Positions 8,542 to 18,014 of a DNA stretch of 64,000 nucleotides are shown one piece after another. A model generated the notes under the pieces. It did not search any database, had not been told where the DNA came from, and saw only the letters and a program-made list of their open reading frames with translations. The stretch spans positions 1 through 64,000 of the forward strand of contig NZ_JAGHMF010000002.1 of the NCBI RefSeq assembly GCF_017741815.1, in the 5' to 3' direction. Both the position numbers and the translations under genes were made by a program. Every line of letters starts with the position of its first letter. Position 1 is the first letter of the stretch. The stretch is from Rhizobium sp. 16-488-2b. Lineage in GTDB: Bacteria; Pseudomonadota; Alphaproteobacteria; Rhizobiales; Rhizobiaceae.

Positions 8542-9798
8542 ATGGCTGTTGCGCGCGCATTCGGTACATCTTCCGCGGATGTGAAACAGCGGGAACTTGA
8601 GCGCCTGGCGGCGCTGGAGCAGCTCGACCTGCTCGATTCGCCGCGCGATGAAGGCTTCGAGCGGATCGTTCGGCTGATCAAGGAAGTGTTCACCGTCGAT
8701 ATCGGCCTGGTCTCGCTGATCGACGCGCACCGCCAATGGTACAAGGCCTGCTCCGGTCTCTCGAACAGCGAAGTGCCGCGCGAGGATTCCTTCTGCCGCT
8801 TCGTGGTGGACCTCGACACAGCCGTGATCGTGCCCGACGCCACCCGCGACCCGCGCTTTGCCGCCCACCCCGCCGTGACAGGTGAAAATCATATCCGCTT
8901 CTATGCCGGCGTTCCGCTGCGCACCAAGAGCGGCCACACCGTCGGCACCGTCTGCGCGATCGACCGCACGGCGCGCTCCTTCGGGCGCAAGGATCTCACC
9001 ATTCTCGAAGAGATTGCCGGCGTTGCCATGGACCGCATCGAGCTGATGCAATCGGCGGCCACCGACAGCCTGACCGAGGGCCTGACGCGCCGCGCCTTCA
9101 AGGAAGAGACCGACCAGCTGATCGGGGCTGCGCTGCGCAACCAGAAGAGCCTCGCCTGCATCGTGCTCGACATCGACCACTTCAAGACCGTGAACGACAC
9201 GCATGGCCACGCGGCCGGCGACGAGGTGCTGAAGGCGGTGTCTTCGATCTGCCGCTCGGTGCTTAGAAGCGGCGACCTGTTCGGCCGGCTGGGCGGCGAG
9301 GAATTCGCGATCATCCTGCCCAATGTCGACCGGGAGGGCGCACTCGTCGTGGCCGAGAGGCTGCGGGCGGCGATTTCGGCCGAGCCGATCGTCGGTGATT
9401 TCGGCTCGCTCGACGTGACGGCGAGCTTCGGGATCTCGGCGCTCTCGATCGTCTGCAAGGAGATCGACACGCTGCTGGCCCAGGCGGATGCCGCCATGTA
9501 CGAGGCCAAGCGCAGCGGCCGCAACCGCTGCCTCTGCTGGCAATCGATCAGCTCGGATCAACCGAGCGGCGCGCGCCGACGGGTGCTGAAGGCCGGCTCG
9601 ATCCTCTTCAACGACCGCCGCTCGACGATCGACTGCACCATCCGCTCGCTCGGCGCCGACAGCGCCGCGCTCTCGGTTTCGAGCTCGACGGGAATCCCGG
9701 CCGAGTTCGTTTTGATGATCAAGGGCGAAGGCTTCGAGACGCATTGCCGGGTGGTCGCGCAGGACCGGCAAAACCTGGAAGTTGCGTTCCGGGGCTGA
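8542..9798 (+). CDS. GAF-GGDEF-PilZ diguanylate cyclase
   Basis: A 418-residue soluble diguanylate cyclase. A GAF sensor (about residues 20-155, with DSFCRFVV and FYAGVPLRT) precedes a GGDEF domain with RLGGEEF at about 251 and an RSGD inhibitory site nine residues before it, so the cyclase should be active and product-inhibited. The C-terminal 80 residues form a PilZ-like domain (RRRVLKAG, STIDCTIRSLGADSAAL). The canonical (D/N)xSxxG motif reads SLGADS, so binding of cyclic di-GMP there is doubtful. The ATG at 8542 is preferred because GGGGAG lies ten bases upstream; a GTG at 8524 in frame has no such site. Confidence 0.9.
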   Translation: MAVARAFGTSSADVKQRELERLAALEQLDLLDSPRDEGFERIVRLIKEVFTVDIGLVSLIDAHRQWYKACSGLSNSEVPREDSFCRFVVDLDTAVIVPDATRDPRFAAHPAVTGENHIRFYAGVPLRTKSGHTVGTVCAIDRTARSFGRKDLTILEEIAGVAMDRIELMQSAATDSLTEGLTRRAFKEETDQLIGAALRNQKSLACIVLDIDHFKTVNDTHGHAAGDEVLKAVSSICRSVLRSGDLFGRLGGEEFAIILPNVDREGALVVAERLRAAISAEPIVGDFGSLDVTASFGISALSIVCKEIDTLLAQADAAMYEAKRSGRNRCLCWQSISSDQPSGARRRVLKAGSILFNDRRSTIDCTIRSLGADSAALSVSSSTGIPAEFVLMIKGEGFETHCRVVAQDRQNLEVAFRG

Positions 9799-9891
9799 CC
9801 CGATGGCGCTCAAAGGGCGAAAAAGCGGCGAAATTCGTAAGAATTCGAAACAACTTGTGACTAAGTAGCTCCAAAAGCTGACCTTTTCGTC

Positions 9892-9920
9892 TTGAAGCTG
9901 AAACATAGATATCGGATATT
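9892..9920 (+). promoter_or_regulatory. Sigma-70-type promoter
   Basis: TTGAAG (9892-9897), a 17-bp spacer and GATATT (9915-9920) precede the small gene at 9944. The resulting leader would be short, about 18 bases, and contains its AAGGA ribosome site. Confidence 0.45.
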
Positions 9921-9943
9921 ACGTGCACGTTAAGGAAGACGTC

Positions 9944-10345
9944 ATGATCCGTATGATTGAAGATCCCGCCGAATTGGCCGGGGAAGACATCACCGGCAAG
10001 TATATCTTGCGGAAATTGAACTACCACTGGTTTGCCTATGGCAAGGCCGGCATCGTGACCGCGTGCAAGGGCACGATCCTTCATATCGATCGCGAAGAGA
10101 CCGTCTATTCCGAACGCTGGGGTCGCCGTGCCTATACCGGCAACGGCAAGCGCTACCCTGGCGGCATCTGCCCGATATCTGCCATCGCCTGCGTCTGCGA
10201 CACGCCGGATGAGGTGAACGCCGTCATTCAGCTCGATGTCGAGGCGCAGGACGAGTTCTATCAGCTGATCGCCAAGACCGAAGCGCGCGTGCAGGCTCTG
10301 GCCGCATCCTCGCAGAACCAGATCTACCTCGCCGCCGCCGAGTAA
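9944..10345 (+). CDS. Conserved hypothetical soluble protein
   Basis: A 133-residue protein that I do not recognise. It has no signal peptide or membrane segment. The N-terminal half is beta-rich (KYILRKLNYHWFAYGKAGIV, HIDREETVYSERWGRRAYTG), a middle stretch holds Cys residues (ICPISAIACVCD), and a helical C-terminus follows. AAGGA lies before the ATG at 9944; an upstream in-frame GTG at 9923 has no ribosome site. It has its own promoter and sits convergent with the marR-type gene, so it is probably monocistronic. Confidence 0.7.
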   Translation: MIRMIEDPAELAGEDITGKYILRKLNYHWFAYGKAGIVTACKGTILHIDREETVYSERWGRRAYTGNGKRYPGGICPISAIACVCDTPDEVNAVIQLDVEAQDEFYQLIAKTEARVQALAASSQNQIYLAAAE

Positions 10346-10393
10346 GGCGCCGGCCATCCCGGGCGCTACTCGCGCCGGGGCCACACCCAAATC

Positions 10394-10825
10394 TCAGAGC
10401 TTCTTGGCGTTCTCCAGCAGACGGCGGATGTATTCGAGCGTCAGCTCGCGCTCGAATGTCTTGAAGCCATCGAAGAGAGCGAGATCGGCTTCGCGGGCGG
10501 CCAGAACCGCATCGTTTTCCATCGTTTTCGCGCGGTCGGTGAGGAACACCAGCTGAGCGCGCTTGTCGGAGGGGTGCGGGCGGCGCTCGATCAGGCCATC
10601 GCGCTCCATGCGCGACAGCGTGTTGGCCATGGTCGCCTGCTCGATATCAACACGGGCGAGCAACTGCTTCTGCGTCAGCCCGTCTTCGGCCCAAAGCTCC
10701 AGCAGAATCGGAAACTGACCCGGCGAAAAACCCAACCTTGCCGCGCGCTGCTGCAGCGAGCGGGCAAAGCCCTTGGCCAGCTGGCTGGCGAGATAGGCTC
10801 CCGAGTCCATTCGTTCCGTTCCCAT
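10394..10825 (-). CDS. MarR-family transcriptional regulator
   Basis: A 143-residue winged-helix repressor. The DNA-binding part spans about residues 35-100, with GLTQKQLLARVDIEQATMAN as helix-turn-helix and ERRPHPSDKRAQLVFLT as the wing, flanked by dimerisation helices at both ends. MarR proteins usually sense small phenolic or oxidative signals and repress nearby transport or detoxification genes. Neither neighbour is an obvious target. The start at 10825 is uncertain, since the ATG at 10810 has a comparable purine-rich element before it. Confidence 0.85.
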   Translation of the reverse strand: MGTERMDSGAYLASQLAKGFARSLQQRAARLGFSPGQFPILLELWAEDGLTQKQLLARVDIEQATMANTLSRMERDGLIERRPHPSDKRAQLVFLTDRAKTMENDAVLAAREADLALFDGFKTFERELTLEYIRRLLENAKKL

Positions 10826-10926
10826 TTTTTCAGTTAGGCGCAAAACCCAGCCACGAGCAATGCAACAAATCGTATGCGATGCTTTGAAAGACAGACATTC
10901 ACATTCATACAGCTGGAGATAGTGCA

Positions 10927-11080
10927 GAAAAACAAAGCCGCCATAGCCTGGAGGTAAGGCTATGGCGGCTTCAAATAGGGGACAAAGGCCCGGAGAGGGG
11001 ATGAGGCCTTTGTCCAAGTCCAATGCGGCGGGGGACGAGCCGGCAATCAGACCCTCGACGTGATCAATGTCGCGTCGGTG
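10927..11080 (-). ncRNA. Candidate small RNA with two anti-Shine-Dalgarno loops
   Basis: The leftward strand can form two strong hairpins. The upstream one pairs 11005-11015 with 10980-10990 (11 bp) and shows loop TCATCCCCTCTCCG. The downstream one pairs 10958-10971 with 10935-10948 (14 bp), shows loop TTACCTCCA, and runs into TGTTTTTC, so it is a terminator. C-rich loops complementary to Shine-Dalgarno sequences are the signature of several conserved rhizobial trans-acting RNAs (for example the alpha-r14/NfeR1 group). A weak promoter is possible (TTGAAA at 11109-11114). Family membership is not established. Confidence 0.5.
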
Positions 11081-11176
11081 ATATTTATTTGTAGTTCCGA
11101 ATGTGGCTTTTCAAGGGAAAGAAAAGAATTGACTATTACATTTTGGTAACAGTCCGGTGAGCGACTTGCGCGAGAC

Positions 11177-11659
11177 TCACGCTGCGGGCGGCAGGCGCGG
11201 GCCGATAAGGCGTTCGAGTTCGGCGAGACGCTCCTCGATATCGTTGACGGACATTCGGTTTTGATAACTGTCCTGCACGGCGTTTATGACTTCGTTGTAC
11301 TGGCGCAGGCTATCGGAACGCAGTTCCTGGATATGATCGGCGAGATCATGTGTCCGGCCTTCCAGGTCGTCTATGCGCTTCAAGATCGCGCCGAGCCTGA
11401 GTTCCATTTCCGAGCGAAACTGACCCATCTCGGTCCGCAACCGGTCAACTTCCAGCTTCACGCCTCCCATATCAGCCCTGAGATCGATCAAGTCGTTCTC
11501 GAACTTGGTCATGAAACGCCCTAGCTTGAAAAACTCGACGTCGTACCGACCCATCGCGTCGACCTGCCGGGCGACCTGCGTGCTCAACCCCTTCATGCCA
11601 TCGATAAGCACGGAGAGTTGGCTGAGAAAGTATCTCTGAGATTCAGGGGCTCCAGACAT
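11177..11659 (-). CDS. Coiled-coil protein of unknown function
   Basis: A 160-residue protein that is almost entirely helical. Heptad-like spacing runs through DLIDLRADMGGVKLEVDRLR and on to LGAILKRIDDLEGRTHDLAD, and it ends IEERLAELERLIGPRLPPAA. There is no signal peptide or membrane helix. It resembles small coiled-coil scaffolds, but no family was recognised. The ATG at 11659 is chosen; the open frame continues upstream through the intergenic region without any ribosome site. It is divergent from polA, with starts 181 bases apart. Confidence 0.7.
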   Translation of the reverse strand: MSGAPESQRYFLSQLSVLIDGMKGLSTQVARQVDAMGRYDVEFFKLGRFMTKFENDLIDLRADMGGVKLEVDRLRTEMGQFRSEMELRLGAILKRIDDLEGRTHDLADHIQELRSDSLRQYNEVINAVQDSYQNRMSVNDIEERLAELERLIGPRLPPAA

Positions 11660-11840
11660 CGCGGGCTCTCGTTGAACGCAAACCCAATGTATGGGCGAAA
11701 AACGCCTGAAACAAGCCGCAGCTATTGAGGGGTTATGGCCGTTTCCGCGCGTTTTCCGGCGCTTCCCAAGCATGTGCGCAACGCTTGGACACCCTAACTT
11801 TATATGGACCTCGCAGGGCCGGCGCGCTATCCATGCTGCC

Positions 11841-14840
11841 ATGAAAAAAGGCGATCATCTCTTTCTTGTCGACGGCTCCGGATTCATCTTTCGAGCCTTC
11901 CATGCCCTGCCGCCGCTGACGCGCAAATCCGATGGGCTGCCTGTCGGCGCCGTCTCGGGTTTCTGCAACATGCTGTGGAAGCTCCTGACCGAGGCGCGCG
12001 ACACGTCGGTGGGCGTGACGCCGACGCATCTGGCCGTCATCTTCGACTATTCGTCGAAGACCTTCCGCAAGGATCTCTATGACGCCTACAAGGCCAACCG
12101 CTCGGCGCCTCCGGAAGAGCTGATCCCGCAGTTCGGGCTGATCCGCCAGGCGACGCGGGCCTTCAACCTGCCCTGCATCGAGACCGAGGGTTTCGAGGCC
12201 GACGACATCATCGCCACCTACGCCCGCCAGGCGGAAGCGCTCGGCGCAGACGTGACGATCGTCTCCTCCGACAAGGACCTGATGCAGCTCGTCACCGATA
12301 ACGTCCACATGTATGACAGCATGAAGGACAAGCAGATCGGCATTCCTGACGTGATCGAGAAATGGGGCGTGCCGCCCGAAAAGATGATCGACCTGCAGGC
12401 GATGACCGGCGATTCCGTCGACAACGTGCCCGGCATTCCCGGCATCGGCCCGAAGACGGCGGCGACGCTGCTTGCCGAATATGGCGACCTCGACACGCTG
12501 CTTGAGCGCGCCACCGAGATCAAGCAGGAGAAGCGCCGGCAGACGATCATCGAGAACGCCGACAAGGCCCGGCTGTCGCGCGAACTCGTGAAGCTCCGCA
12601 CCGACGTACCGCTGGAGCTTGCCGTCGCCGACCTCATTCTCGAGGCGCAGGACGGACCGAAGCTGATCGGCTTCCTGAAGGCCATGCAGTTCACCAGCCT
12701 GACGCGGCGCGTGGCGGAGGCATGCGAATGCGATGCGAGCGCGATCGATGCCGTCGACGTGCCGGTCGAGTGGGGCGCCAATGCGCATGGCCCTGATCTC
12801 GACGTGGCGGAACCGGCGCCGGTTGCCGGCGGAACGCCCGAGGTCGTCGGCGATGCTGTCGCTGTTCCCACTAAGGTCAACGGCTCCGCCGCACCCGAGG
12901 GCAGCTTCACGCCATCCGATTTCGCCAAGTCGCGGGCCGACGCCTTCGCCAACCTGCCCTTCGACCATTCGCGCTATGTAACGATCCGCGATGTCGCGAC
13001 GCTCGACAAGTGGATCGCCGATGCGCGCGAGACCGGCGTGATCGGCTTCGACACCGAGACGACCTCGCTCGACGCCATGCAGGCCGAGCTCGTCGGCTTC
13101 TCGATGGCGATCGCCGATAACGCGAAGAGCCCCACGGGCGTCAACATCCGCGCCGCCTACGTGCCGCTCGGCCACAAGACCGGCGTCGGTGATCTGCTCG
13201 GCGGCGGCATGGCCGAGAACCAGATCCCGATGCGCGACGCGCTGCCGCGCCTGAAGGCGCTGCTCGAGGACCAGTCGGTGCTCAAGGTGGCGCAGAACCT
13301 GAAATACGACTACCTGCTGATGAAGCGCTACGGCGTCGAGACGAAGAACTTCGACGACACGATGCTGATCTCCTACGTGCTCGACGCCGGAACCGGCGCG
13401 CATGGCATGGATCCGCTTTCGGAGAAGTTCCTCAACCACAAGCCGATCGCCTACAAGGACGTGGCCGGAAGCGGCAAGTCGAACATCTCCTTCGACCTTG
13501 TCGATATCGACCGCGCCACGCATTACGCGGCCGAGGATGCCGACGTGACGCTCAGGCTCTGGATGGTGCTGAAGCCGCGGCTGGCAGCCGAGAAGCTGAC
13601 ATCGGTCTATGAGCGGCTGGAACGGCCGCTGCTGCCCGTTCTCGCGCATATGGAAGAGCGGGGGATTACCGTCGACCGGCAAATCCTGTCGCGGCTCTCG
13701 GGCGAGCTGGCGCAGGGTGCTGCGCGGCTGGAGGACGAGATCTACCAGCTGGCCGGCGAGCGCTTCAACATCGGCTCGCCGAAGCAGCTGGGCGACATCC
13801 TGTTCGGCAAGATGGGCCTTGCCGGCGGCTCGAAGACCAAGACCGGGCAGTGGTCCACCTCGGCGAGCGTGCTGGAAGATCTGGCGGCGGCCGGGCTGGA
13901 ACTGCCGCGCAAGATCGTTGACTGGCGCCAGCTGACCAAGCTCAAATCCACCTATACCGACGCGCTGCCGGGCTATGTGCACCCTGAGACGAAGCGGGTG
14001 CATACCTCCTACTCGCTGGCTTCGACGACGACGGGGCGGCTATCCTCGTCGGAACCCAACCTGCAGAACATTCCGGTTCGCACCGCCGAAGGCCGCAAGA
14101 TCCGCACCGCCTTCATCTCGACGCCGGGCCACAAGCTGATTTCGGCCGACTACAGCCAGATCGAGCTGCGCGTGCTTGCCCATGTCGCCGAAATCCCGCA
14201 GCTGACGCAGGCCTTCGCAGACGGGATCGACATTCATGCGATGACGGCGTCCGAAATGTTCGGCGTTCCCGTCGAGGGCATGCCGTCGGAGGTGCGCCGC
14301 CGCGCCAAGGCGATCAACTTCGGCATCATCTACGGCATCTCGGCCTTCGGTCTTGCCAACCAGCTCTCCATCGAGCGCTCGGAAGCCAGCGACTACATCA
14401 AGCGCTATTTCGAGCGCTTCCCCGGTATCCGCGACTACATGGACAGCACAAAGCAGCAGGCGCGCGACAAGGGCTATGTCGAGACGATCTTCGGCCGGCG
14501 AATCAACTATCCGGAAATCCGCTCATCCAATCCCTCGGTGCGCGCCTTCAACGAGCGCGCGGCGATCAACGCCCCGATCCAGGGCTCGGCCGCCGACGTG
14601 ATCCGACGGGCGATGATCAAGATGGAGCCGGCGTTGGCCGAGGTCGGACTTTCCGAGCGGGTGCGCATGCTCCTGCAGGTGCACGACGAACTGATCTTCG
14701 AGGTCGAGGATGAGGACGTCGACAAGGCCATGCCTGTTATCGTTTCGGTGATGGAAAACGCCACCATGCCGGCGCTCGAAATGCGTGTGCCGCTGAAGGT
14801 GGATGCGCGCGCGGCGACCAACTGGGACGAGGCGCACTAG
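11841..14840 (+). CDS. polA: DNA polymerase I
   Basis: A 999-residue replication and repair polymerase that removes RNA primers and fills gaps. The 5'-nuclease domain (1-300) has FLVDGSGFIFRAFHAL, EGFEADDIIATYA and SSDKDLMQLV. The proofreading domain is active by sequence: FDTETTSLD near 404, NLKYDYLL and YAAEDADVTLRL. The polymerase domain carries SADYSQIELRVLAH, RRRAKAINFGIIYGIS and VHDELIFEV near 948. It is longer than the E. coli enzyme (928) mainly through a low-complexity linker at about 300-370. The ATG at 11841 matches the family start, though its ribosome site is weak. The stop codon lies inside a structured repeat. Confidence 0.97.
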   Translation: MKKGDHLFLVDGSGFIFRAFHALPPLTRKSDGLPVGAVSGFCNMLWKLLTEARDTSVGVTPTHLAVIFDYSSKTFRKDLYDAYKANRSAPPEELIPQFGLIRQATRAFNLPCIETEGFEADDIIATYARQAEALGADVTIVSSDKDLMQLVTDNVHMYDSMKDKQIGIPDVIEKWGVPPEKMIDLQAMTGDSVDNVPGIPGIGPKTAATLLAEYGDLDTLLERATEIKQEKRRQTIIENADKARLSRELVKLRTDVPLELAVADLILEAQDGPKLIGFLKAMQFTSLTRRVAEACECDASAIDAVDVPVEWGANAHGPDLDVAEPAPVAGGTPEVVGDAVAVPTKVNGSAAPEGSFTPSDFAKSRADAFANLPFDHSRYVTIRDVATLDKWIADARETGVIGFDTETTSLDAMQAELVGFSMAIADNAKSPTGVNIRAAYVPLGHKTGVGDLLGGGMAENQIPMRDALPRLKALLEDQSVLKVAQNLKYDYLLMKRYGVETKNFDDTMLISYVLDAGTGAHGMDPLSEKFLNHKPIAYKDVAGSGKSNISFDLVDIDRATHYAAEDADVTLRLWMVLKPRLAAEKLTSVYERLERPLLPVLAHMEERGITVDRQILSRLSGELAQGAARLEDEIYQLAGERFNIGSPKQLGDILFGKMGLAGGSKTKTGQWSTSASVLEDLAAAGLELPRKIVDWRQLTKLKSTYTDALPGYVHPETKRVHTSYSLASTTTGRLSSSEPNLQNIPVRTAEGRKIRTAFISTPGHKLISADYSQIELRVLAHVAEIPQLTQAFADGIDIHAMTASEMFGVPVEGMPSEVRRRAKAINFGIIYGISAFGLANQLSIERSEASDYIKRYFERFPGIRDYMDSTKQQARDKGYVETIFGRRINYPEIRSSNPSVRAFNERAAINAPIQGSAADVIRRAMIKMEPALAEVGLSERVRMLLQVHDELIFEVEDEDVDKAMPVIVSVMENATMPALEMRVPLKVDARAATNWDEAH

Positions 14841-14939
14841 AGCCCCGTGCGTTCGCACGAACGCACAAGAGACGCTCTCAATCTTTGCATCCACGCATCG
14901 GACTTTCCGAAAGTCGATTTTGATTTTCGGGCCGATGCG
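14839..14939. repeat. Structured intergenic repeat-like element after polA
   Basis: AGAGC (14839-14843) pairs with GCTCT (14874-14878) and encloses the hairpin GTGCGTTCG/CGAACGCAC (14847-14866). A second long hairpin pairs CGCATCGG (14894-14901) with CCGATGCG (14932-14939), with GACTTT/AAAGTC nested in it. The wording resembles a palindromic element I recall from many rhizobial intergenic regions. No second copy was found in this window. Confidence 0.4.
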
Positions 14940-15114
14940 CGGGCGCCTCGTCGAAAAATCGCTAAAATTTTCTTTATCAAGCAAGTCACTGAAAGCACTC
15001 GATTTACGCCTTGCTGCGGCTGTCGCGCAGGGGCGCCGAGAAGGAACTTATTAACCTTCATTTCCTAAGCCGGAAGAGGATAATAGTTACCAATCATGAG
15101 TGAGTGGCTGTCGT

Positions 15115-17811
15115 ATGCGCTTTCCTAGAACCAATCTGACGGATGCCGGCGAGGTTTCCGCCGACACCCAGGGCGAACAGCTGCAGGAACAGGCCGGCGA
15201 GAAGCCGGTGCCGCCGATCTGGCAGAATCACTTTTCGCTGGCGCCGAATGTCCGCTTTACCCGCACGCCGGAGAGCCAGATCAACCCGCGCAAGCAGCCG
15301 GCCGAGCCGGTGCAGCAGCGGGTGATGGAGCCTGCCCAGGTGGCGACACCCGCCCCGCAGCCCGCCCAAGCGGCAGCACCGGTGACGGTAAAGGTGATGG
15401 CGCCGGTGGCTCAGCCGATCGTCGTGACGCCGCAGCCTGCCGCACAGCCGCGCCAGGGCTATGTCGCCCGCCAGGCCGCGATGCAGCCTGGCGTCACGCA
15501 ACCGCAGCCGCATGTTCAGCAGCAGGCGCTGCGCAATGCCTATGCGTCGCAGCCGGCAGGCCCGCGCGCGCCCTTGGTCACGTCTAGCGCGCCCGTGGTC
15601 ACGCCCGGCGCGCCCGTCGTCAACGTGCCCTTCGACGTCTACCAGCCGGTAGCCGATGTCGCCGCCGTCGAAGAAAACGCGATCGTCGTTTCCGAGACCG
15701 CCGACGAAGCGCAGTTCCATGCCTCTTCCAACCTCTCCTCGATCTCCGACTTCGCCTTCTGGGAAGTGATGTCCTTCGAAGATGGCGAGGCGCCCGTCGA
15801 GCCGGTGGAAGCGGCACCGCAGGTGCAGATCGTCGCGCCGCAGACCGTCTCCGAACCCCACTCGATCATCAGCCAGTTCCGCATCATGGAATGGCGCCCG
15901 GGCAGGCAGCCCGTCGTCGCGGCTCCCTATGCCGCGCCGCTGCCCGTTGCCCCTGCTCCCGTCGCAGCCCCAATCACCGCGCCCGTCGTGACGGCTGCGC
16001 CTGCCGTTTCCGTTGCAGCGCCTGTTGTCGTGGCGCCTGCACCGACCACCGGCCGCGCGCCGATCCGCCAGCCGCTTGCGGTCAGGCTGAAGCAGCAGGC
16101 AGCTGCCGCCGAGGCACTGGCGCCCGCCCCTGCCCCGCAGGTCGTGCAGCCCATCGCCATCGAGCCGCAGCCAGCAGCAGCGCAGCCGATCGCGCCGATG
16201 ACGGTTCGATCGCAGCCTGTTATCGCGCCGCTCGCACCCGCTGCCCGCATGGTGGCGCACAAGTTCGTGCCATCCAAGGTCGATGCCTCGGGCTACGAAT
16301 TCCCCTCCAATTCGCTGCTGCAGGAGCCGCCGGAACGCGTCGGCGAGATCATGTCGCAGGAAGCGCTGGAGCAGAATGCCGGGCTTCTGGAAAGCGTTCT
16401 CGAAGATTTCGGCATCAAAGGCGAGATCATCCATGTGCGCCCCGGCCCTGTCGTCACGCTCTATGAATTCGAGCCGGCACCGGGCGTGAAATCCTCGCGC
16501 GTCATCGGCCTTGCCGACGATATCGCCCGCTCGATGTCGGCCCTTTCGGCGCGCGTCGCCGTGGTGCCCGGCCGCAATGTCATCGGCATCGAACTGCCGA
16601 ACGCGCTGCGCGAAACCGTCTATTTCCGCGAGATGATCGAGAGCGCCGATTTCGAGAAGAGCAGCTACAAGCTGGCGCTCGGCCTCGGCAAGACGATCGG
16701 CGGCGAGCCCGTTATCGCCGAGCTTGCGAAGATGCCGCATCTGCTTGTCGCCGGGACCACCGGTTCCGGCAAGTCGGTCGCCGTCAACACGATGATCCTG
16801 TCGCTGCTCTACCGGATGACGCCGGAGCAGTGCCGCCTGATCATGATCGATCCGAAGATGCTGGAACTGTCGATCTATGACGGCATTCCGCACCTCCTCA
16901 CCCCTGTCGTGACCGACCCGAAGAAGGCCGTGATGGCGCTGAAGTGGGCGGTGCGCGAGATGGAAGAGCGCTATCGCAAGATGTCGCGCCTCGGCGTGCG
17001 CAATATCGACGGCTATAACAGCCGCGTGGCGCAGGCCAAGGAAAAGGGCGAGACGATCCACATCATGGTGCAGACCGGCTTCGACCGCAGCACCGGTGCG
17101 CCGATCGAGGAACAGCAGGAACTCGACCTGACGCCCATGCCTTACATCGTCGTCATCGTCGACGAAATGGCCGACCTGATGATGGTGGCCGGCAAGGAAA
17201 TCGAAGGCGCGATCCAGCGTCTGGCGCAGATGGCGCGCGCCGCCGGCATCCACCTGATCATGGCGACGCAGCGTCCCTCCGTCGACGTCATCACCGGCAC
17301 GATCAAGGCCAACTTCCCGACCCGCATTTCCTTCCAGGTGACGTCGAAGATCGACAGCCGCACGATCCTTGGCGAACAGGGCGCCGAACAGCTGCTCGGC
17401 CAGGGCGACATGCTGCACATGCAGGGCGGCGGCCGCATCTCGCGCGTCCACGGTCCGTTCGTTTCCGACGCCGAGGTCGAGAAGGTCGTGGCGCATCTGA
17501 AGACGCAGGGGCGCCCGGAATATCTGGACACGGTGACCGCCGACGAAGAGGAAGATGGCGAAGAGGAAGACAGCGCCGTGTTCGACAAGGGCGACATGGC
17601 GGCCGAGGACGGCAACGACCTCTACGACAAGGCCGTGAAGGTGGTGCTGCGCGACAAGAAGTGCTCGACCTCCTACATCCAGCGCCGCCTTGGCATCGGC
17701 TACAACCGCGCCGCCTCGCTCGTCGAGCGCATGGAGAAGGAAGGGCTGGTCGGCCCCGCCAACCATGTGGGCAAGCGCGAGATCGTCAATGGGCGTGGCG
17801 AGGGGGATTGA
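15115..17811 (+). CDS. FtsK/SpoIIIE-type DNA translocase without membrane domain
   Basis: An 898-residue DNA motor. Residues 1-380 are a Pro/Ala/Val-rich linker with no transmembrane helix, unlike canonical FtsK, which starts with four. The motor follows: FtsK alpha/beta domain, Walker [10 protein letters not shown] at about 548, Walker [14 protein letters not shown] at about 681, and [12 protein letters not shown]. The C-terminal gamma winged helix ([20 protein letters not shown]) would read KOPS-like sequences and contact XerCD. Rhizobia often carry two ftsK genes and this is the cytosolic type, so the symbol is withheld. The ATG at 15115 is the likely start. A GTG at 15100 is in frame but adds only five residues. 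Confidence 0.9.
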   Translation: MRFPRTNLTDAGEVSADTQGEQLQEQAGEKPVPPIWQNHFSLAPNVRFTRTPESQINPRKQPAEPVQQRVMEPAQVATPAPQPAQAAAPVTVKVMAPVAQPIVVTPQPAAQPRQGYVARQAAMQPGVTQPQPHVQQQALRNAYASQPAGPRAPLVTSSAPVVTPGAPVVNVPFDVYQPVADVAAVEENAIVVSETADEAQFHASSNLSSISDFAFWEVMSFEDGEAPVEPVEAAPQVQIVAPQTVSEPHSIISQFRIMEWRPGRQPVVAAPYAAPLPVAPAPVAAPITAPVVTAAPAVSVAAPVVVAPAPTTGRAPIRQPLAVRLKQQAAAAEALAPAPAPQVVQPIAIEPQPAAAQPIAPMTVRSQPVIAPLAPAARMVAHKFVPSKVDASGYEFPSNSLLQEPPERVGEIMSQEALEQNAGLLESVLEDFGIKGEIIHVRPGPVVTLYEFEPAPGVKSSRVIGLADDIARSMSALSARVAVVPGRNVIGIELPNALRETVYFREMIESADFEKSSYKLALGLGKTIGGEPVIAELAKMPHLLVAGTTGSGKSVAVNTMILSLLYRMTPEQCRLIMIDPKMLELSIYDGIPHLLTPVVTDPKKAVMALKWAVREMEERYRKMSRLGVRNIDGYNSRVAQAKEKGETIHIMVQTGFDRSTGAPIEEQQELDLTPMPYIVVIVDEMADLMMVAGKEIEGAIQRLAQMARAAGIHLIMATQRPSVDVITGTIKANFPTRISFQVTSKIDSRTILGEQGAEQLLGQGDMLHMQGGGRISRVHGPFVSDAEVEKVVAHLKTQGRPEYLDTVTADEEEDGEEEDSAVFDKGDMAAEDGNDLYDKAVKVVLRDKKCSTSYIQRRLGIGYNRAASLVERMEKEGLVGPANHVGKREIVNGRGEGD

Positions 17812-17871
17812 GGTCTCTCGCCGGGGGTGCTCGTGGCCGCTGACATGCAGAATGATTGGACCCGTCACGAG

Positions 17872-17993
17872 GCTTACCCCCCTCTGCCTGCCGGGCCACC
17901 GGGGCCGAGCCGCGTGTCTCGCCCCGCGCTTCGCTCCCCCCACAAGGGGGGAGATCGACTCGTAGAAAGGCCTCCGCCAAACAATGACGGTGA
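17872..17993. repeat. Partial rhizobial mosaic element (copy A)
   Basis: It begins TTACCCCCCTCTG and contains CACAAGGGGGGAGATCGACT, shared with the copies at 24931 and 37709. The segment between these was replaced by unrelated GC-rich sequence, and the right inverted end is missing. It lies between ftsK and the SDR gene. Confidence 0.6.
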
Positions 17994-18014
17994 TTCAGGG
18001 ATTAGCTCTTGGGC

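Noticed and set aside
15096..15128. Ten-codon open frame overlapping the ftsK start
   Set aside because: It has no ribosome site at a proper distance and no composition suggesting a leader peptide.
17872..17993. Mosaic-element hairpins as ordinary terminators
   Set aside because: They recur as parts of a larger element with inverted ends and lack T-runs.
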